Source of the DNA: Isoetes taiwanensis
Taxonomy: Eukaryota; Streptophyta; Lycopodiopsida; Isoetales; Isoetaceae
NCBI GenBank assembly: GCA_021234155.1
Contig: JAJEKV010000055.1
Coordinates: 658,366-722,365 of the forward strand
Direction of reading: 5' to 3'
DNA length: 64,000 nt
The position numbers and the translations under genes were made by a program. Below are positions 11,063 to 23,618 of the stretch, piece after piece (positions within the stretch are counted from its first letter, which is position 1; each line of letters begins with the position of its first letter). The notes under the pieces were generated by a model. It worked only from the letters and a program-made list of their open reading frames with translations. It ran no database searches and had not been told where the DNA came from.

Positions 11063-14000
11063 AAGTAAGTGGTGTAAAGATAAGAAGTAGAAGGAAGATC
11101 TTTTGTTTAAAGTTAATAATTTGGCAAAAGCGTAATGAAGATCGGAACACACTTAGGAGCATAAGAATATATACAACATTGAATTATTATTTTCTTTGTG
11201 ACAGTAAAAAATGCCACCACCTTATACAAACATAAGAAGGTGCTTTAATATAACAAGAAATTTATCGCGGTGACATTTCTCTTTACTAAACCTCAAGCCA
11301 CGGTTATGCCCATTTCTAACTTCATTTTAACTTAAGAATTTATCATGCAAAGTCTAGTCTCTACTCGTGTTGCAGTGGAAACAACGAGGATGGCAGTAGC
11401 TTTTTTTGGTGTGGTTTAATTGTTCGCCCTATGGCTAAATTGTAACATGTATGAGCAAAGTTGTTGGATACATATGTAAACAAAATTCTTAGCAATTCAA
11501 TGAAAAAATATTTTCGTGTAAAGGCACGAGTTCCAATCTCACATGTTTAGGAACAAGTATTCTTATAGATGGGCGCAAATTTCAATACTAAGCAAGGAAC
11601 CATTAGCAAATGCTGGACATTAATAACGAATCCAACCACACAGGTTTGGAAACTAAGAAATGTTCACGGCGGCCATTTTTAATTGAATAGAAACAACTTC
11701 GAAGGAGTTAAGGGCTAGTATTTGTTTTGCATCTTTACATAGGTCTTTAAACATTCAGGCAGACGACTTTAACACATCCAATTCTCTCAATAAAAAAACT
11801 GCAGCTAGATTGTTCTGGCAAAGCAGTTGAATTTGGGCAGCAAAAGATTGACAACCCCGATGACGTTATTTGAGAATATTCAAGTTTGGGTTGTTGAATC
11901 CACCTACTTGTACTAAAGATGCTTGCTTGCTTCATGTAAAGCAGTTGATTCAATATTGACAACACACAATCACCTTAGTTTTTAGAGGATGGCTCATCCA
12001 CCATGAGACAATGGCCATCAGAACATATCTTTTTACTATTGCCTTTTATGTGGTAGCATAGTAGTCCACTGCCATTGCCACATCTAAATCAGCCATAGTT
12101 AGAATCGAGTATTTTGCATTTTGGTTGTACCACCAGTTCAGTGTCCTGTCCCCTGGATTAAGCTAATCGGCCTAAAACTTAAACATACACAGATTCCGTT
12201 GCATGAATCACATTCTTCCTATCCCCAACCACTTTGCTTTATGTAAATAAATATTTCTATTTCTATGGGTGCAGATTAATGCAATGCCTCCAATGCTTAA
12301 CTCATCTACTATTAGTCTAATTTGTGCCTGTCGGCGCCAATATGGACTCGCATCTGGAACACTGTGATAGATTGCAGTAAATGTTGCTAATGGGCATGAA
12401 GCCGAGAATAAACCACTGCTTCAAATTTTAGGGTCTAAACAGAACTATAATAGTAGCCCTGATCAAGCAAGGGCTAAAGGAAAAAGACGCATTCACAGAA
12501 GCAGAATAGCTGGTTGGGACAGATAAAGAACAAACCACCTAAACTTTTCAAAGAGGAAAAAATTGCATCGGTAAAGGGCAATGGACGGTTCATATTAAGC
12601 GAAGTCTTTTGTATGGGGCTAAGCCGTCGATGTCAGGGAAAATAATGAAAGGCCGCCTTTGCAAGGTAAAAGAAGGAAAACAACGGAAAATAGGAGAAGG
12701 GCAGGACTGCGTTGTCGGAGTTGCGGCTATGGTGGATTCAGAGCCCCAATCAGATTCTGGCTGTGTCACCGTATCGCCATAAACAATCTATAGTTCCAGA
12801 ATGGCTTGTCTTAGTCTAACTTCGACATAGCCCCGATTCTTGGCTTTCTTCTTATTTTTTTCGATATCTGCTGAGTCTAGATCCAATCCAGCTATGGCGA
12901 TTTTAGATCCACAAAGGGCGATTTTGGGGATTAGGAGAAAGGATTCATGCAAGGGCAGTTGACCCCATCAGGGGGTCTTTAACTAAGTCAAGACCATTTC
13001 GAACATGCACCAGATTTATGCACAGGTCCATTGGAGCTGCAAGAAGACTATTCGAAAGCGAGAAAAGGCGTAATCTTCTGAGATCGTCGGGAGGCGAAGT
13101 TAAGGCCAGGTCTCTCTCAATTGTCATTTTTCTTTGCCTGTGCTTTCCATCTCTGCAATGTCTCCCCTCACCCAAATCCATTGTTTTTCCTATTCCTCTG
13201 ATATGAGCCAAGTTTCCGTTTGAGCCACCAGAACCCTAAGATCTCAGAACTCGCCAGAACTCCTGTCGCAGCATAGCATAGCATGAACAATCCCGCAGCA
13301 CAACATGAACAGAGCAGAGAGGACGCTTGTTCTTTAGAATCTGGCTGCACATGAAGGGACGGCTATGGCGCCAGATTGTTGAGCCCCTAAAGGCTGCGAT
13401 GGCAAAATAAGCTATAGAAGCTTCTCCTTGCTGCTCTCCATCGCCAACAGCCAGGCGTGCAAGCCGCTTAACCTTTCTGGCCGAAAATATGTATGGTGCA
13501 GCATCACCAAGCTAAGCTAAGAAGATCGTCATAGCTGGAAGCTCTTCAAATTTTATAGAAAACCCTTGAAATGCAGAGTCGGAATGGCATGCAAGATGCA
13601 CTCCGAGGTATGGGAGGAATGGCATGCAAGATGCACTCCGGGATATAGGAGGAGATCCGCAGCTCTGATCAATATGGTCTTGGGACACTAAGATCAATTT
13701 CCTAAATACAGAGATGCCGGTCGGTTTGCAGAGCAAGAAAGGGCAATGAAGTGCAAATAAAAAAGTGAGAAGTTCAAATGAAAAGTGAAACACAATACGT
13801 GTCAACCTGAGAGCCAATTTCAAAGAAAATCTAGCAAACAAAATATTGCGAACAGAAAAGTAAACTGCATTATACAAGAGTGATAGAGTGATTAAGTTTG
13901 CCCAATTCATTTGATATTGGGGGAGGGTATTCTCGCAATGGTGGAAACTATGATTCTGATATTGTATTGTATTGAAAATGATATATATTTGTGCATGTTT

Positions 14001-15674
14001 GAGCTGCTTTTTTGTTGTGAGGGGCAAGTTTCTATTTTAGTGGTGTGATTGTGTCATGTTTTTTTATGTTTTTTTAGGTGAAGTCAATGGTTTGAGGAAA
14101 TTGGAGCCTGTTTTGGGCAGCTCCAGCGTGGCCATTTAGGGTGTGGATAAGAAGGGATGCTCCCTTCTTTTTTTGGCAAGGGCAGCGGAGCAGAGGCAGA
14201 GGGCATTTAGGCGGAGAGGGCGGCTTGATACAGCAAATGCATCAATAATTTGCGCCGGATCATTGGTGGCGGCATGGAGTGCCTAGGTGAGGGAATTTTG
14301 TTTTTGTGTTCGCTTGTCTTTCTGTCTTGCTTTTCCAGTAGGTCGAGCATAGAGGAGTTGTTGCGGCAGGCAGGCCCGGGTGTTGGTCTGGAAATTTAAA
14401 ATTTCAGTAATGGAGGGCGGAGGCCATAGATCGAGCACAGCCAGAGATGGCTTGTAGGGAGTCTGGGTTTTTCCAGCCTTGAGTTCTCTGGGATCTGCAC
14501 CATTGGCATTTTTCCTTGGGATCCTCCCATTTGTGTTTTGTGTTTTTGTTCGAATCCCACAGTCCGAGTCTGCAACAGGGGCAATAGAGCTTGTGCAATA
14601 GAGTTTGGGATGTGTGGGTCCAAATCACACATTGGCTGTGGTTTCTTCTTTGCCGGATGTCGCTGCATGCAGGTTTTGAGATGGGCATGATGTTAGTCTT
14701 CTGGTGAGGCCGATTTGGCCTGGAGGTTCGAATCCTCCAAGACCTATTCTGTTGTTCTCTGTTCTTTATGGTCTAGGAGGTAGAAAAATTCTTCCAGGAG
14801 AGACTTTTAGAGAGCCGCTTCTGCTTCTGCTGGATTCGTGCTGCTTCTGCCGAATTTATGATGGGTTTTGGCTGTAGTTTATTGTTGGTGTTTACTTGTG
14901 TTTTATGTGACAATGATGTGAATAGAATAGAGTGGTTTTTGTTGGTTCAATTTGCACCATTCTAAGTTTCATTGGGGTAGACCAATTTCTTTTCAATGGT
15001 GTTGTGTAGCGATTCTGCACCTTTGAAATTTGTATGGGTCCTTGCCTCCAAAAACAGAGGGCCCTTCATTTGGAATAAAGGGAGGAATATTCCTCCCATC
15101 AACGGCCCAAAATTTAAAATGAAAACTTACACATACAAATTTTTATCAAACAAATTTTTAATAAAGTCACCAAAAGAAGCTTGTCTACGTTTTTGCAAAA
15201 TCAATATTCAACAATCTTCATGCAACATAAGTCCAAATTTCCACTTTCTCCTTTACAAGGGATGATCGTGAATTCACATGTCATGCAACAGAAGGCTATC
15301 ACACTAATATGGGTCAATAAATTTGGAGTAATTGCCTCTTCCTGGTGCTTAAAACTGTTACTGCTAAACATCAGACCAAAGAAACTTGGCTCAATATCCT
15401 GTCTATGAAAGCCCATTTTGCATCACCCCACAAAAAAGCAATGGCTAGCAGCAGAGATGAATGACAACGGCACATGAAAGAAGATCCTTCAAACCAAACA
15501 TCAAAGCTGCATTTAATGTTTGCTATACACACATCCTCCAGCTGTCTACGTATCTCTTTGCACACACATTCACTAACATTTTGTCCAAAGCACATGATCA
15601 AATCACTTGTACAATTTGCGCCAGCTAATCCGCTATACAGATATATATTCCAGAGAGGCTTGAATATGCATGAA
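11063..15674. other. Long intergenic region, no gene recognised
   Basis: A 35-bp direct repeat (GAATGGCATGCAAGATGCACTCCG...) occurs twice at about 13583-13650. A tRNA T-arm-like sequence (GGAGGTTCGAATCCTCC, about 14722-14738) lacks a matching A box and acceptor stem. The 171-codon minus-strand frame at 13512-14027 shows no family features and runs over the direct repeat. Confidence 0.4.
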
Positions 15675-17887
15675 TTATAAATCTAATGGAAGTGGAATAT
15701 TTTGCCAACCCGCAATTACTTTGACCTTCTGCATTAAGGCTTCCCCTGCAGGTTCTAATGTCCATGTTGGATAAAACACGTTGGCTTGAAATACAAGTGC
15801 TGGATTATTATGTGGTCCACAAGCACCTTGAGCACCTTTCAAGAAAAGGTCTCCCTCTGAACGAATTTCTCCTGAACAGGGATGGTCCTTGTCTCATGCC
15901 TATAAACACGTAATTCCATCTATTAGACTTGAGAAAATAATATAGTTAGCCTGGTCACCATGCATTTCCAAATGAATTTTAAAATGGTTGGCAAGTGGAA
16001 TATCTAACATATATATGTAAAGCAATGTCACACATGGCAAAGTCATTTGATGATCCCTATGCTACAAACATCATAATTCCAGCACATACCTTCTCTGTAT
16101 AGTATTCAAAAGCTTTCTTTTTAGAACCAGCCTCATAGACATTACACTGAGACAAGATCTGGCAGCAATACATATCAGTTATTTAATGGCCTCTCATCTT
16201 TCATATGGCTAGAAAACATCTAAAATTGCCAAGAAAAGGAGAAGAGCAAGATAGAGCATCATAATCATCAAGGGTTCACCTGTGATTCCACACTAGCACA
16301 GACAGCATAGATGCCCCAACCCCTGGTGTAGTTGTTATATAAATGTACCTTCCCAAACCTCACTCGCGGATGCCGCTGCCTTGTGCCATCAAAGAAACAA
16401 TGGTGTATAGTAACCTGGATACACCTATCATCTACATGAGTTGGATCTGCACTTATCAGCATTGTCTTGTCATGATTCCGAAAATGACACCTGTTTCAGT
16501 TAACTGATCAGTCATTCACAACACTGGACAAAGCAACCCAAAGGGCCAAAGAGTTCATAATTGCACCAATGTGAGAAAAGTGAGAACCCTGTTATTTGAC
16601 TGATACCAAAAATGATCGACTAACTTTTGACAAGCATATTAAGAAGACAGATCAAACAAATCCTATGTGGATTTTTGCCACTGGGGCCCTTTTTCATAGG
16701 GGAGGTTATGCCACTGTTTGTTAGTACACCTAAGACCACTTTTCTTCTTCAGCAATTATCTCTTGAGCTGGCTGAGTTAGAGCCATGTATTTTTGGCTTT
16801 TGTCAAATAATGTGTCTCCTCATGAAAAATGCCCAGACCAAAGTTAAAGAGAAAAAGAAAGCAACAGCCAGCGTTAGAAAAGGCAACTTGTAAATGGAAA
16901 CAAGGAGCAAAAAGTGATACTTGAAAAGGAGATGGTGCATTTCTGATTTGGGTTGGCTACAAACTTCAATCAACATCCAGCTTAAATTGATTTGATGCAT
17001 CGTTCACCTGGAAACGGTTATGTTGGTGCTTTGCCGTGTAATATCAATCAGACCATCATCATAATCAGATAGTGTGCATCTGTCCACCCATATATTTCGG
17101 GCTTTTGGCTTCATCTGTATTGCATCAACATCATGCCCCCTTCCACAAAAGAATACTAAGTTGCAAATTATGACATGTTCACACTCCTTTAATTGAAGAC
17201 CATATCCAGTGACTTCAATCCTCTGTCCACGCCCATCAATTGTCTTGTAAGATGACACTCTAATAGGAGATTTCAGCGTAATAATGCCCGAAATTTCAAA
17301 CACAATCCAAAGTGGTTGTTTCTGTCGGCAGGCATCACGAAGGGTACCACTGCCATCATCTGTAAATGTTTTGCTTTTAGGAAAGGTATTTTACTCATAC
17401 AACAAGAAGTCCCATTTCTAACAATAAATCTAAACATTCTTTTTGTTAAGGCATGTCTGACATTGAATACAATTGAAGGAGGAGAACCAGGGTACTGCAG
17501 ATGTGACAATAGACAGAATTATGCACTGTTACATACTGGAAAAGATAATAAAACCATGCTATCTTTCCTACATAGGAATTATTGGACTGGATACATTCTT
17601 CTATATATGTGCATTATCTCAATGGAAGGCACAAATAAGAAAAAAGAAAGAATACCTTCAAGAGAGACAACATGATAGACTGCTCCATGCAAGCCACCGA
17701 TAGAGGCATGTCCAAACCCTTCAGCAGCTCCAGCCAAACCCCTCAATTTAGAATCCACCCCAACATATGGCCCTTCTTGCCTTGGTTTATCTGCTTTTCC
17801 ATGTGAAGAAGAATGGTAAGAAGCTGTGGCACTTCCATACTTCATACCCGAAGGTTCACAGCAACACCAACAGGCCCAAGCTCTCAT
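15675..17887 (-). CDS. Pectate lyase family 1 protein, five exons, possible premature stop at exon 5
   Basis: Exons on the minus strand are 17887-17656, 17359-17008, 16490-16280, 16158-16090 and 15899-15675. All introns are GT-AG and the joined length is 363 codons, typical for the family. Features in order: N-terminal Cys-rich stretch, 'GLAGAAEGFGHASIGGLHGA', 'DGSGTLRDACRQKQPLWIVF', 'SSYKTIDGRGQRIEVTGYGL', 'GRGHDVDAIQMKP', 'IWVDRC', 'DYDDGLIDITRQST', 'RNHDKTMLISADP', then the catalytic-region block 'RQRHPRVRFGKVHLYNNY', and C-terminal 'IRSEGDLFLKGAQ'. These enzymes cleave de-esterified homogalacturonan by beta-elimination in the cell wall. The start is the first in-frame ATG; a second is at 17846. 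Odd point: the expected acceptor (AG at 15901-15900) is followed by GCA TGA. Use of an AG 12 nt downstream (exon from 15887) would avoid the stop and keep the frame. Confidence 0.87.
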
Positions 17888-18943
17888 GCCCCCTTTCCCA
17901 AAATCTACGCGTAAAATGGATTTCACAAATTTACAGGTATCTCAAGTCCACAAACGTCTTCTGCTCTATCATCTAAGAGAGAAGAAAACTGCTCAATCTA
18001 TGGAACATTTTAAAATATTGTTTTATTTATCAGATCTGAAAACGTCCATTGCCAGATTGCACGAGATTCACGTGCCGGAGATATGAATCCAATATGCAGA
18101 TCAAACATCTTATCATCATTAGGATGCGCCGGTTTTTCCTCTTTTCTCTATTGACGATCTACAGTTTTGCCTTTACCCAAATCATTGTGGATTTACAAAT
18201 GCATGTACCATCATACTTCTGATAAGGATGTACAGGGCTAGAGCTTAGACTGCTACAGATCTCACGCTAGAAACAAATACTTAATGGTCTTTTTTGCTAC
18301 TGCTTTGCAAACAAGACCTTTATGGTAAACAAGTTCCAAAGATTAGCATTATGCTTTGTTTGACACGTGGAAGAAGTTTCTTTTTTTTTAAAATAAGCTT
18401 GATGATACGCTGCGGTGGCTTAGTGCTAAGGCGTTGGGTTGGGTGACCCACCGTATTTTTTACCATTGGGGGAGAGATGTGTGAGTGTCATATCGGGAAG
18501 TTCCCCGGAACCCTTGTAACCTGCCGGACAAAATCCGGATTTAGCCGGATAGATTTGAAATAGTAGGAAGAGATCCGGCTGAAAATTAGAGATTTTGTTG
18601 GTATTTCTAGATAAATTGAGGCCTCTGTGTTGGAGCTTATCAGGATAGGTACGGGACTGTCGGAATGGTGCTGAATAAGCCTAGAAAATTTCCCACACCA
18701 AGATAGGGAGTGCCTCCCACCCATACGGGGAGCGCCTTATTTATCTTCCACTATGATGTTTGAACCAGCTTTAAATCACATAAAAATTCGTTGTCCACGA
18801 AATGTCGTGTACTTTTTTTTTGCTATGGCTTTAACATGATAAAGACCCAAGTATATCACGAATATACCTATGGTTTAAACATGACGGTGGATGATAAATA
18901 AGAACCTCCACCATTGGGTGGAGGACGTGAGTGGTTGCTAATT
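17888..18943. other. Upstream flank of the pectate lyase gene
   Basis: Probable 5' UTR and promoter side of the minus-strand gene, but no core promoter element is convincing. Around 18404-18440 a GGTGGCTTAGTGCTAAGGCG stretch resembles a tRNA-type A box, without a B box. Short CCGGAT palindromes occur at 18520-18580. Confidence 0.35.
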
Positions 18944-19216
18944 TCCACCAACCTTACCTTCAAGAAAAGAAAAATAAAAGATACACATATCAATCTATGT
19001 ACTTTTCTTTATTACATTAGCTTGTTAAGTAACCATGAAGTCTCTCTTGTTGCATTGTCATATTCGTACTTCGAATTCCTACCAACCTTGGCTTCTAGAA
19101 ATGAAAAACAAAAGATGCACATATCAATCTAACTTCTTTTCTTTATTACATTATACCTAGCTTGTTAAGTAACCATGAAAGTCTCTCTTTTTGCATTGTC
19201 ATATTCGTATTCGTAC
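18944..19216. repeat. Tandem duplication, two copies of about 136 bp
   Basis: Copy 1 (about 18944-19080) and copy 2 (about 19081-19216) share ACCAACCTT...CTT..AGAAA, AAAGAT(A/G)CACATATCAATCTA, CTTTATTACATTA, GCTTGTTAAGTAACCATGAA and TTGCATTGTCATATTCGTA. They differ by scattered substitutions and a few indels. Confidence 0.85.
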
Positions 19217-19522
19217 AGTGCAATGCTTATTGTAAATGATGGCTTATATTCCAGTTTTTGAAGATTTTTAATCGATCGAAAAGATTTTTTATTGTTTATT
19301 GTTTTTATTTATTCGAATGTAAGCTACACACTCAATACGTATTTCTTGCACACGAAAGGAGCTATGTAGCTTTGAGATTGACTTTCCGTTTTCTATCTTT
19401 AGTGACACCACGTTCTTAAATTATGGAGCTTGAGGAATCTTGGAATGCATCATAGATGGTGATACATCAACACACTTGGTTGAGTAAGATCCACGTTCGA
19501 AAGATAAAAGGTTCATAAGGTT

Positions 19523-19525
<3 letters not shown>

Positions 19526-19556
<31 letters not shown>

Positions 19557-20540
19557 GTTGGGGGTTACCACTTTGTATTATAAGGTTATACTGTACAAAT
19601 TAGAATAAAGGAAGACCCTCATCTTCTACCAAAACAAGGAATCCTTCTTGTCTAAGGACTCGTTATAGTGACTAAGAAGGACTTATACAATCATTGCTTA
19701 ATCTAATAAACGGAAAGATGAACAAGTAAGGGCTCTAAAAATAACATGTCGATGTCATTTCCAAACTGCCCATATAGCCCAAGACCGACAAATATATGCT
19801 ATTTTTCCTGTTTTGACCAAGAATGAGGTAGCAGCCCCAACAAAATCCTCGTGACTGTTACTATTTGTAGAAGACAAGCATCGAACAAGTCCAAATTAGC
19901 ACTAATTCTGCACAAAGCACAAAACAGTGCTCATTTTTTTCTTATCGCAAGCCACACACAAGACACAACGGGCTAACTTGTGGTTTGAAACTATGTACAT
20001 GGACATTAATGTGGAGAATTCTATGTACCATTTGACACAAGAGGGCTTTTATATTTGAAGGAACATTACTTTAACCACACATTCTTCCAAACCACACCAT
20101 ATTTCCATTGACACACTATGGGAAAATGAAAAATAAACTTCCAAATTTGCTCGTTTTCAACTTTCATGAGCAAAGGGAGGTGATTCAACCTCTAGCACGA
20201 ATTTGTATGTTTTAATGCTTCAACTTATACTTATCTCGAAACCATTGCCATGGATTGGCCATTAAGATACCAGGCTTCAAAGGTATGAACTCTTGCATAT
20301 AGCCATCACTTTGAGTAGAAGAATGTGTATGAGAAACAATAGAACCAAATGATCCCAGGGGAACCCACAGAAATGGAGAAGCCTGAAAAAAATGCTCCAT
20401 ATCCAATTGTACCAATGGGTACAACTTTCTAGGCCTTAAGCATACCTTCAAGAAAAGGCAAAGCATTGGGATAAATAGTCAATGGAAAGAAAAGAGCCCA
20501 AAGTAACTCTATCTACACTTTCAACTTAGCCGAACGTCTA
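19526..20540 (-). mobile_element. Decayed L1-type LINE 3' part, antisense, with 30-nt poly(A) tail
   Basis: The plus-strand poly(T) at 19526-19555 is the poly(A) tail of a minus-strand LINE. Upstream on that strand a broken frame reads 'LIWTC', 'GAATSFLVKTGKIAYICRSW' and 'AIWAVWK', the zf-RVT and tail region also seen at 6.4 kb. Farther 5' an 84-codon frame (20466-20212) reads 'LRPRKLYPLVQLDMEHFFQ' and 'LMANPWQWF'. Stops and frameshifts are frequent. The 5' edge is uncertain and no target duplication could be assigned. Confidence 0.62.
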
Positions 20541-20596
20541 ACATACTTAAACCAGCTTGATATGTATGATGTAAGTTTTTTAAAGACCTTCTTTTG

Positions 20597-20654
20597 GGGT
20601 GGTCACCACACTCACCACATTCACCATAGTTACCACATTCACCACAGCCACCAC
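20597..20654. repeat. CACCACATT-type simple repeat
   Basis: Imperfect iterations of (T)CACCACA/CATTCACCA immediately before the putative LTR at 20655. Confidence 0.6.
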
Positions 20655-20946
20655 TGTTGAGGTGGTATAGGAGACTGTATATCGTATATGGAGGGATATA
20701 CGCACATGCATGCGTGGAGGACATGATGCACATATGCATTGTGGTGTGGGGGAGCCATTAGCATCACTGTGTTATCTGAGTAGAGAGAGAAAACAGAGAG
20801 ACGGTGTATTAGGAGAGATTATTTTTGCTTGATCTAGCTATGGAGATTATGAATCTTTATCTTGTGCATTGCATAGATCTTGTAGATTGAAGCTTGGATT
20901 ATTGATTTTTCATTTTTCTTGCAAGGTTGGAGTTTAGGCTCTAACA
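20655..20946 (+). repeat. Putative 5' LTR, 292 bp
   Basis: Starts TGTTGAGG and ends CTCTAACA, giving TGTT...AACA inverted termini, and is directly followed by a primer-site-like leader. The partner LTR is missing, so the left boundary rests on the termini alone. Confidence 0.42.
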
Positions 20947-21437
20947 ATTTGACGACCAAGGTGCTCGACAGACCATTGATTGGCAAGAATTTCCATCAAA
21001 AAAGGAGTTGTTACCATTTGTATTGGTGATCATCGGTAAAGAACGACACCATTGAGCAAGGAGCAATTTCTTTGTGTGAAGGGGATTTTGCCGTAAGTGA
21101 TTTGCGGGGTACAATTTGACAAGGGGAGCATAGTTTTATGCCCAAGAGAAGTAAGAAGGATATACCACCAAGCTCCATCGTAACAAGAAGGGAACCAGTG
21201 ATTCAACATTTTGGCTCAAAATTGCATCAAAATTCAATTTTGTTTTTAGATTTGGTAGCAGATCTGGGGTCTAATTCTCAGATCTAGGTGGCTCTGATTC
21301 TATTTACCTATCTAGAAGGTAATCCAATTTCGTTTTTCAAATTGAAGGGAGATTCCATTTCATTTTTTCAATTTCAAGAACCTCAAGAAGAGGCAGAGAT
21401 GGCTGTATTACCATCGATGGTGTAGGGTTTTCAGACA

Positions 21438-22713
21438 ATGGGGATTCCAAAGTTTGATGATCTGATAGATCGGGATCCTTTGAAGCATATTGTGAAGTTT
21501 GAGAGGTATTGCCAGCAACGTAAGTTACCGGCTGGTGATTATTTGCTTTAGTTTCATAGTTCTTTGCAAGATTCAGTGGAGGAATGGGCACAAACCCAGC
21601 CAGATACCATGACATATCAGGAATTAAAGGAAGCATGCATTGCTAATTATCAAGAAGTCCATGGTAAGGATAAGGCTATGGAAAGGTGGACCAATTTCAC
21701 ACAAAAGGAAGATGAATCAATTAGAGAGTATAATCAGACGTATATTGTGGTTCTCAAAGCCATGGTTTATTGGAAGATTGCAAGGAGTGAGGAAATGGAT
21801 ATCCAATGGTATGTAAAGGGGCTGAAACGAGCTATTGCTCATAAGGTGAAGGCTAACAGCCTACAACATTGCTAGCGGCACAAAAGTATGCTCTCAAGGC
21901 TGAAGATAAGCTGGGATACATTCATGAAGTTGCTGCTCCAGACAATAAAACAGAGGAATTGCAGCCAAGGTTTCTAAGCTTACAATTGGTGAGAAGTCAA
22001 GGTAGGTTCAGTTTATTACTTGTAAGTATTGTGGGTCTATTAGACATTCTGATACTACATGTAGATTACCAAAATTATGCTCAAGATGCCAAATAAAGGG
22101 CCATAATGATCAAGAATGTAGGGAGAAGAGATTCTTTGAGAGGGCCAATCCGGTATTTGCTGTTATGCAACAGGCACCACCTCGGTCAGACCTATCATAC
22201 CACAAGATCCAATGATGCCACAAACTTCAATTGCCCAACAAGCTCCAATAGGTTTTACACAAATGGTGCAGCCAAAACAGGAATGGTATCCAAGTAAGGC
22301 TCATTTATATTGCAAATATTATATGATAAATTCAAGCATAATGAGAGTACTTGTTGGAAAATTCATGGGAAACCGGAAAAGGCAGCAAGTATCTGACTCT
22401 GTCCCTCTTCCTAATAATGATGTTCGCATTCAAGATGCAAAGTACATTGAATATTGACGAACTTAAGAAGCAATAAAAGGCAAAATCAGTAGTGAATTGT
22501 GGATTTGTTGAGGTGGAGAATGACCCATTTCAGCAAGAAGAGGAGATTGGAGAAATAAATGCAGTTACAAAATCACAAAAGGTAGTTCAAGAACTAAGAG
22601 TAGTGCCGATAGCAGAGAAGACTAAGAGCTATTTGCCAAAGGTTTTGACGGAATCAGCCTTAAAGGTGTTAACACCAAAGAAGGCGCAATTCAACGTGCT
22701 ACCTACAGAATAG
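21438..22713 (+). pseudogene. Retrotransposon gag remnant with zinc knuckles
   Basis: Opens ATG 'GIPKFDDLIDRDPLKHIVKF', has an in-frame TAG at 21549-21551, then continues 'QDSVEEWAQTQP', 'YQELKEACIANY', 'EDESIREYNQTY' and 'WYVKGLKRAI', which is the capsid-like retrotransposon gag fold region. Two C-x2-C-x4-H-x4-C knuckles follow in one frame: CKYCGSIRHSDTTC from 22021 and CSRCQIKGHNDQEC from about 22078. A third Cys-His cluster (CKYY...KHNESTC) lies from about 22310 after a frameshift. Gag packages element RNA. This copy cannot be expressed intact. Confidence 0.68.
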
Positions 22714-22799
22714 TTTCAATCTATAAAAGAAAATCAGCCCATAGTGATGCCTCCGATGGCGGAGGAGGACATTCATAATGAAGATAATGTCACAAGGCA

Positions 22800-23330
22800 T
22801 CCAAAAATTTAAATGCCAAAACCACTATAAATGTGGTTTTTTATGTGAAAAAAAATATTCTTAGTAAAAACCACGTATTTAAGTGGTTTTTATAAATTAT
22901 ATGTGGTTACTTATATTGGTTTCATGGTCTACTAAAATGGACAATGGTTTATAGCATGGTTTTGTATATCAATGATGGTTATTCTTGTGGGTTGCCTAGG
23001 ATAACATAGTTCATCAAATTGGTAGTGGTTTATGGTATGGTTTTTCAACAACACATTAGATAGGATGATGGTTATTCAAGTGAACTTTCTGTTGTAGTAC
23101 CACTTATAATGTTGTAGTAGTTTATAAGGTGCTTTTGTATGCCAATTCCCATGTCATGGTGGTTATTGAAGTTTGTTTTCGTTTGTAGCATTGTTTACTA
23201 AAAATTGGTGCAATTTATAGCATGGTTTTAAATGCCAGCGCAATTGTCATGGCGGTTATTTATAATTTTTACCTAAAGAGGTGGTTATTTATGGCGGACA
23301 ATTCGCAAAGGTTATTTATAAAGCATCAAA
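22800..23330 (+). repeat. AT-rich tract with many GTGGTTT motifs
   Basis: GTGGTT/ATGGTT-type motifs recur about every 20-60 bp (ATGTGGTTTTTTATG, AAGTGGTTTTTATAA, ATGGTTTATAGCATGGTTTT, AGTGGTTTATGGTATGG). Clusters of short subterminal motifs are typical of some DNA transposons such as CACTA elements, but no CACTA terminus was found. Complementary AAACCAC/AAACCAT motifs occur on the far side of the copia stack (43.9-44.4 kb). Confidence 0.45.
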
Positions 23331-23449
23331 ACAATAAACAATGTAGTTAATTAGTATCAAACCACCATAGATATGGTCTTTTATACAATTTTCTTAATCA
23401 CTAACGAAACCCACATATCTTATAGATGTTTATAACATTAAAAAAAGGG

Positions 23450-23612
23450 GTATTCGACTTTTGTAATACTCATAAAAGTATTCGACTTGTAGAATGCACA
23501 AAGTCAGTTTAGACTAGTCTAATACCTACCTTAGGTATTAGACTTACAGAATGCAGCATGGATTTAGAAGAGTCTAATACCCCTTTTTGGATTGCACGAA
23601 GGAAGGAAGGAA
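23450..23612. repeat. Repeat block with a perfect 12-bp hairpin and GGAA microsatellite
   Basis: The hairpin at 23517-23543 pairs GTCTAATACCTA with TAGGTATTAGAC around a 3-nt loop. Related TATTCGACTT..AGAATGCA motifs repeat on both sides. A short (GGAA)n run at about 23600-23618 follows. Confidence 0.65.
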
Positions 23613-23618
23613 GGAAAA

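Larger units (their letters stand above)
20655..22750 (+). mobile_element. Truncated LTR retrotransposon: LTR, leader and gag remnant, no pol
   Basis: A putative LTR (20655-20946) is followed by a leader with ATTTGACGACCAAGGTGC, in the position and style of the ATTTGGCGACC sequences after plant 5' LTRs, then a gag-like reading (21438-22713). No protease, reverse transcriptase or 3' LTR follows. The similarity ends near 22.75 kb, where an unrelated AT-rich repeat begins. The 3' part has therefore been deleted or displaced. Confidence 0.55.

Noticed and set aside
13512-14027. 171-codon minus-strand open frame
   Set aside because: No recognisable domain or splice context, and it overlaps a 35-bp tandem repeat. 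The hydrophobic stretches follow from AT-rich composition.
14722-14738. GGAGGTTCGAATCCTCC, a perfect tRNA T-arm
   Set aside because: No A box 30-50 nt upstream and no acceptor-stem partner, so neither a tRNA gene nor a definable SINE.
18404-18470. A-box-like GGTGGCTTAGTGCTAAGGCG
   Set aside because: No B box at the right distance. Not enough to call a SINE.
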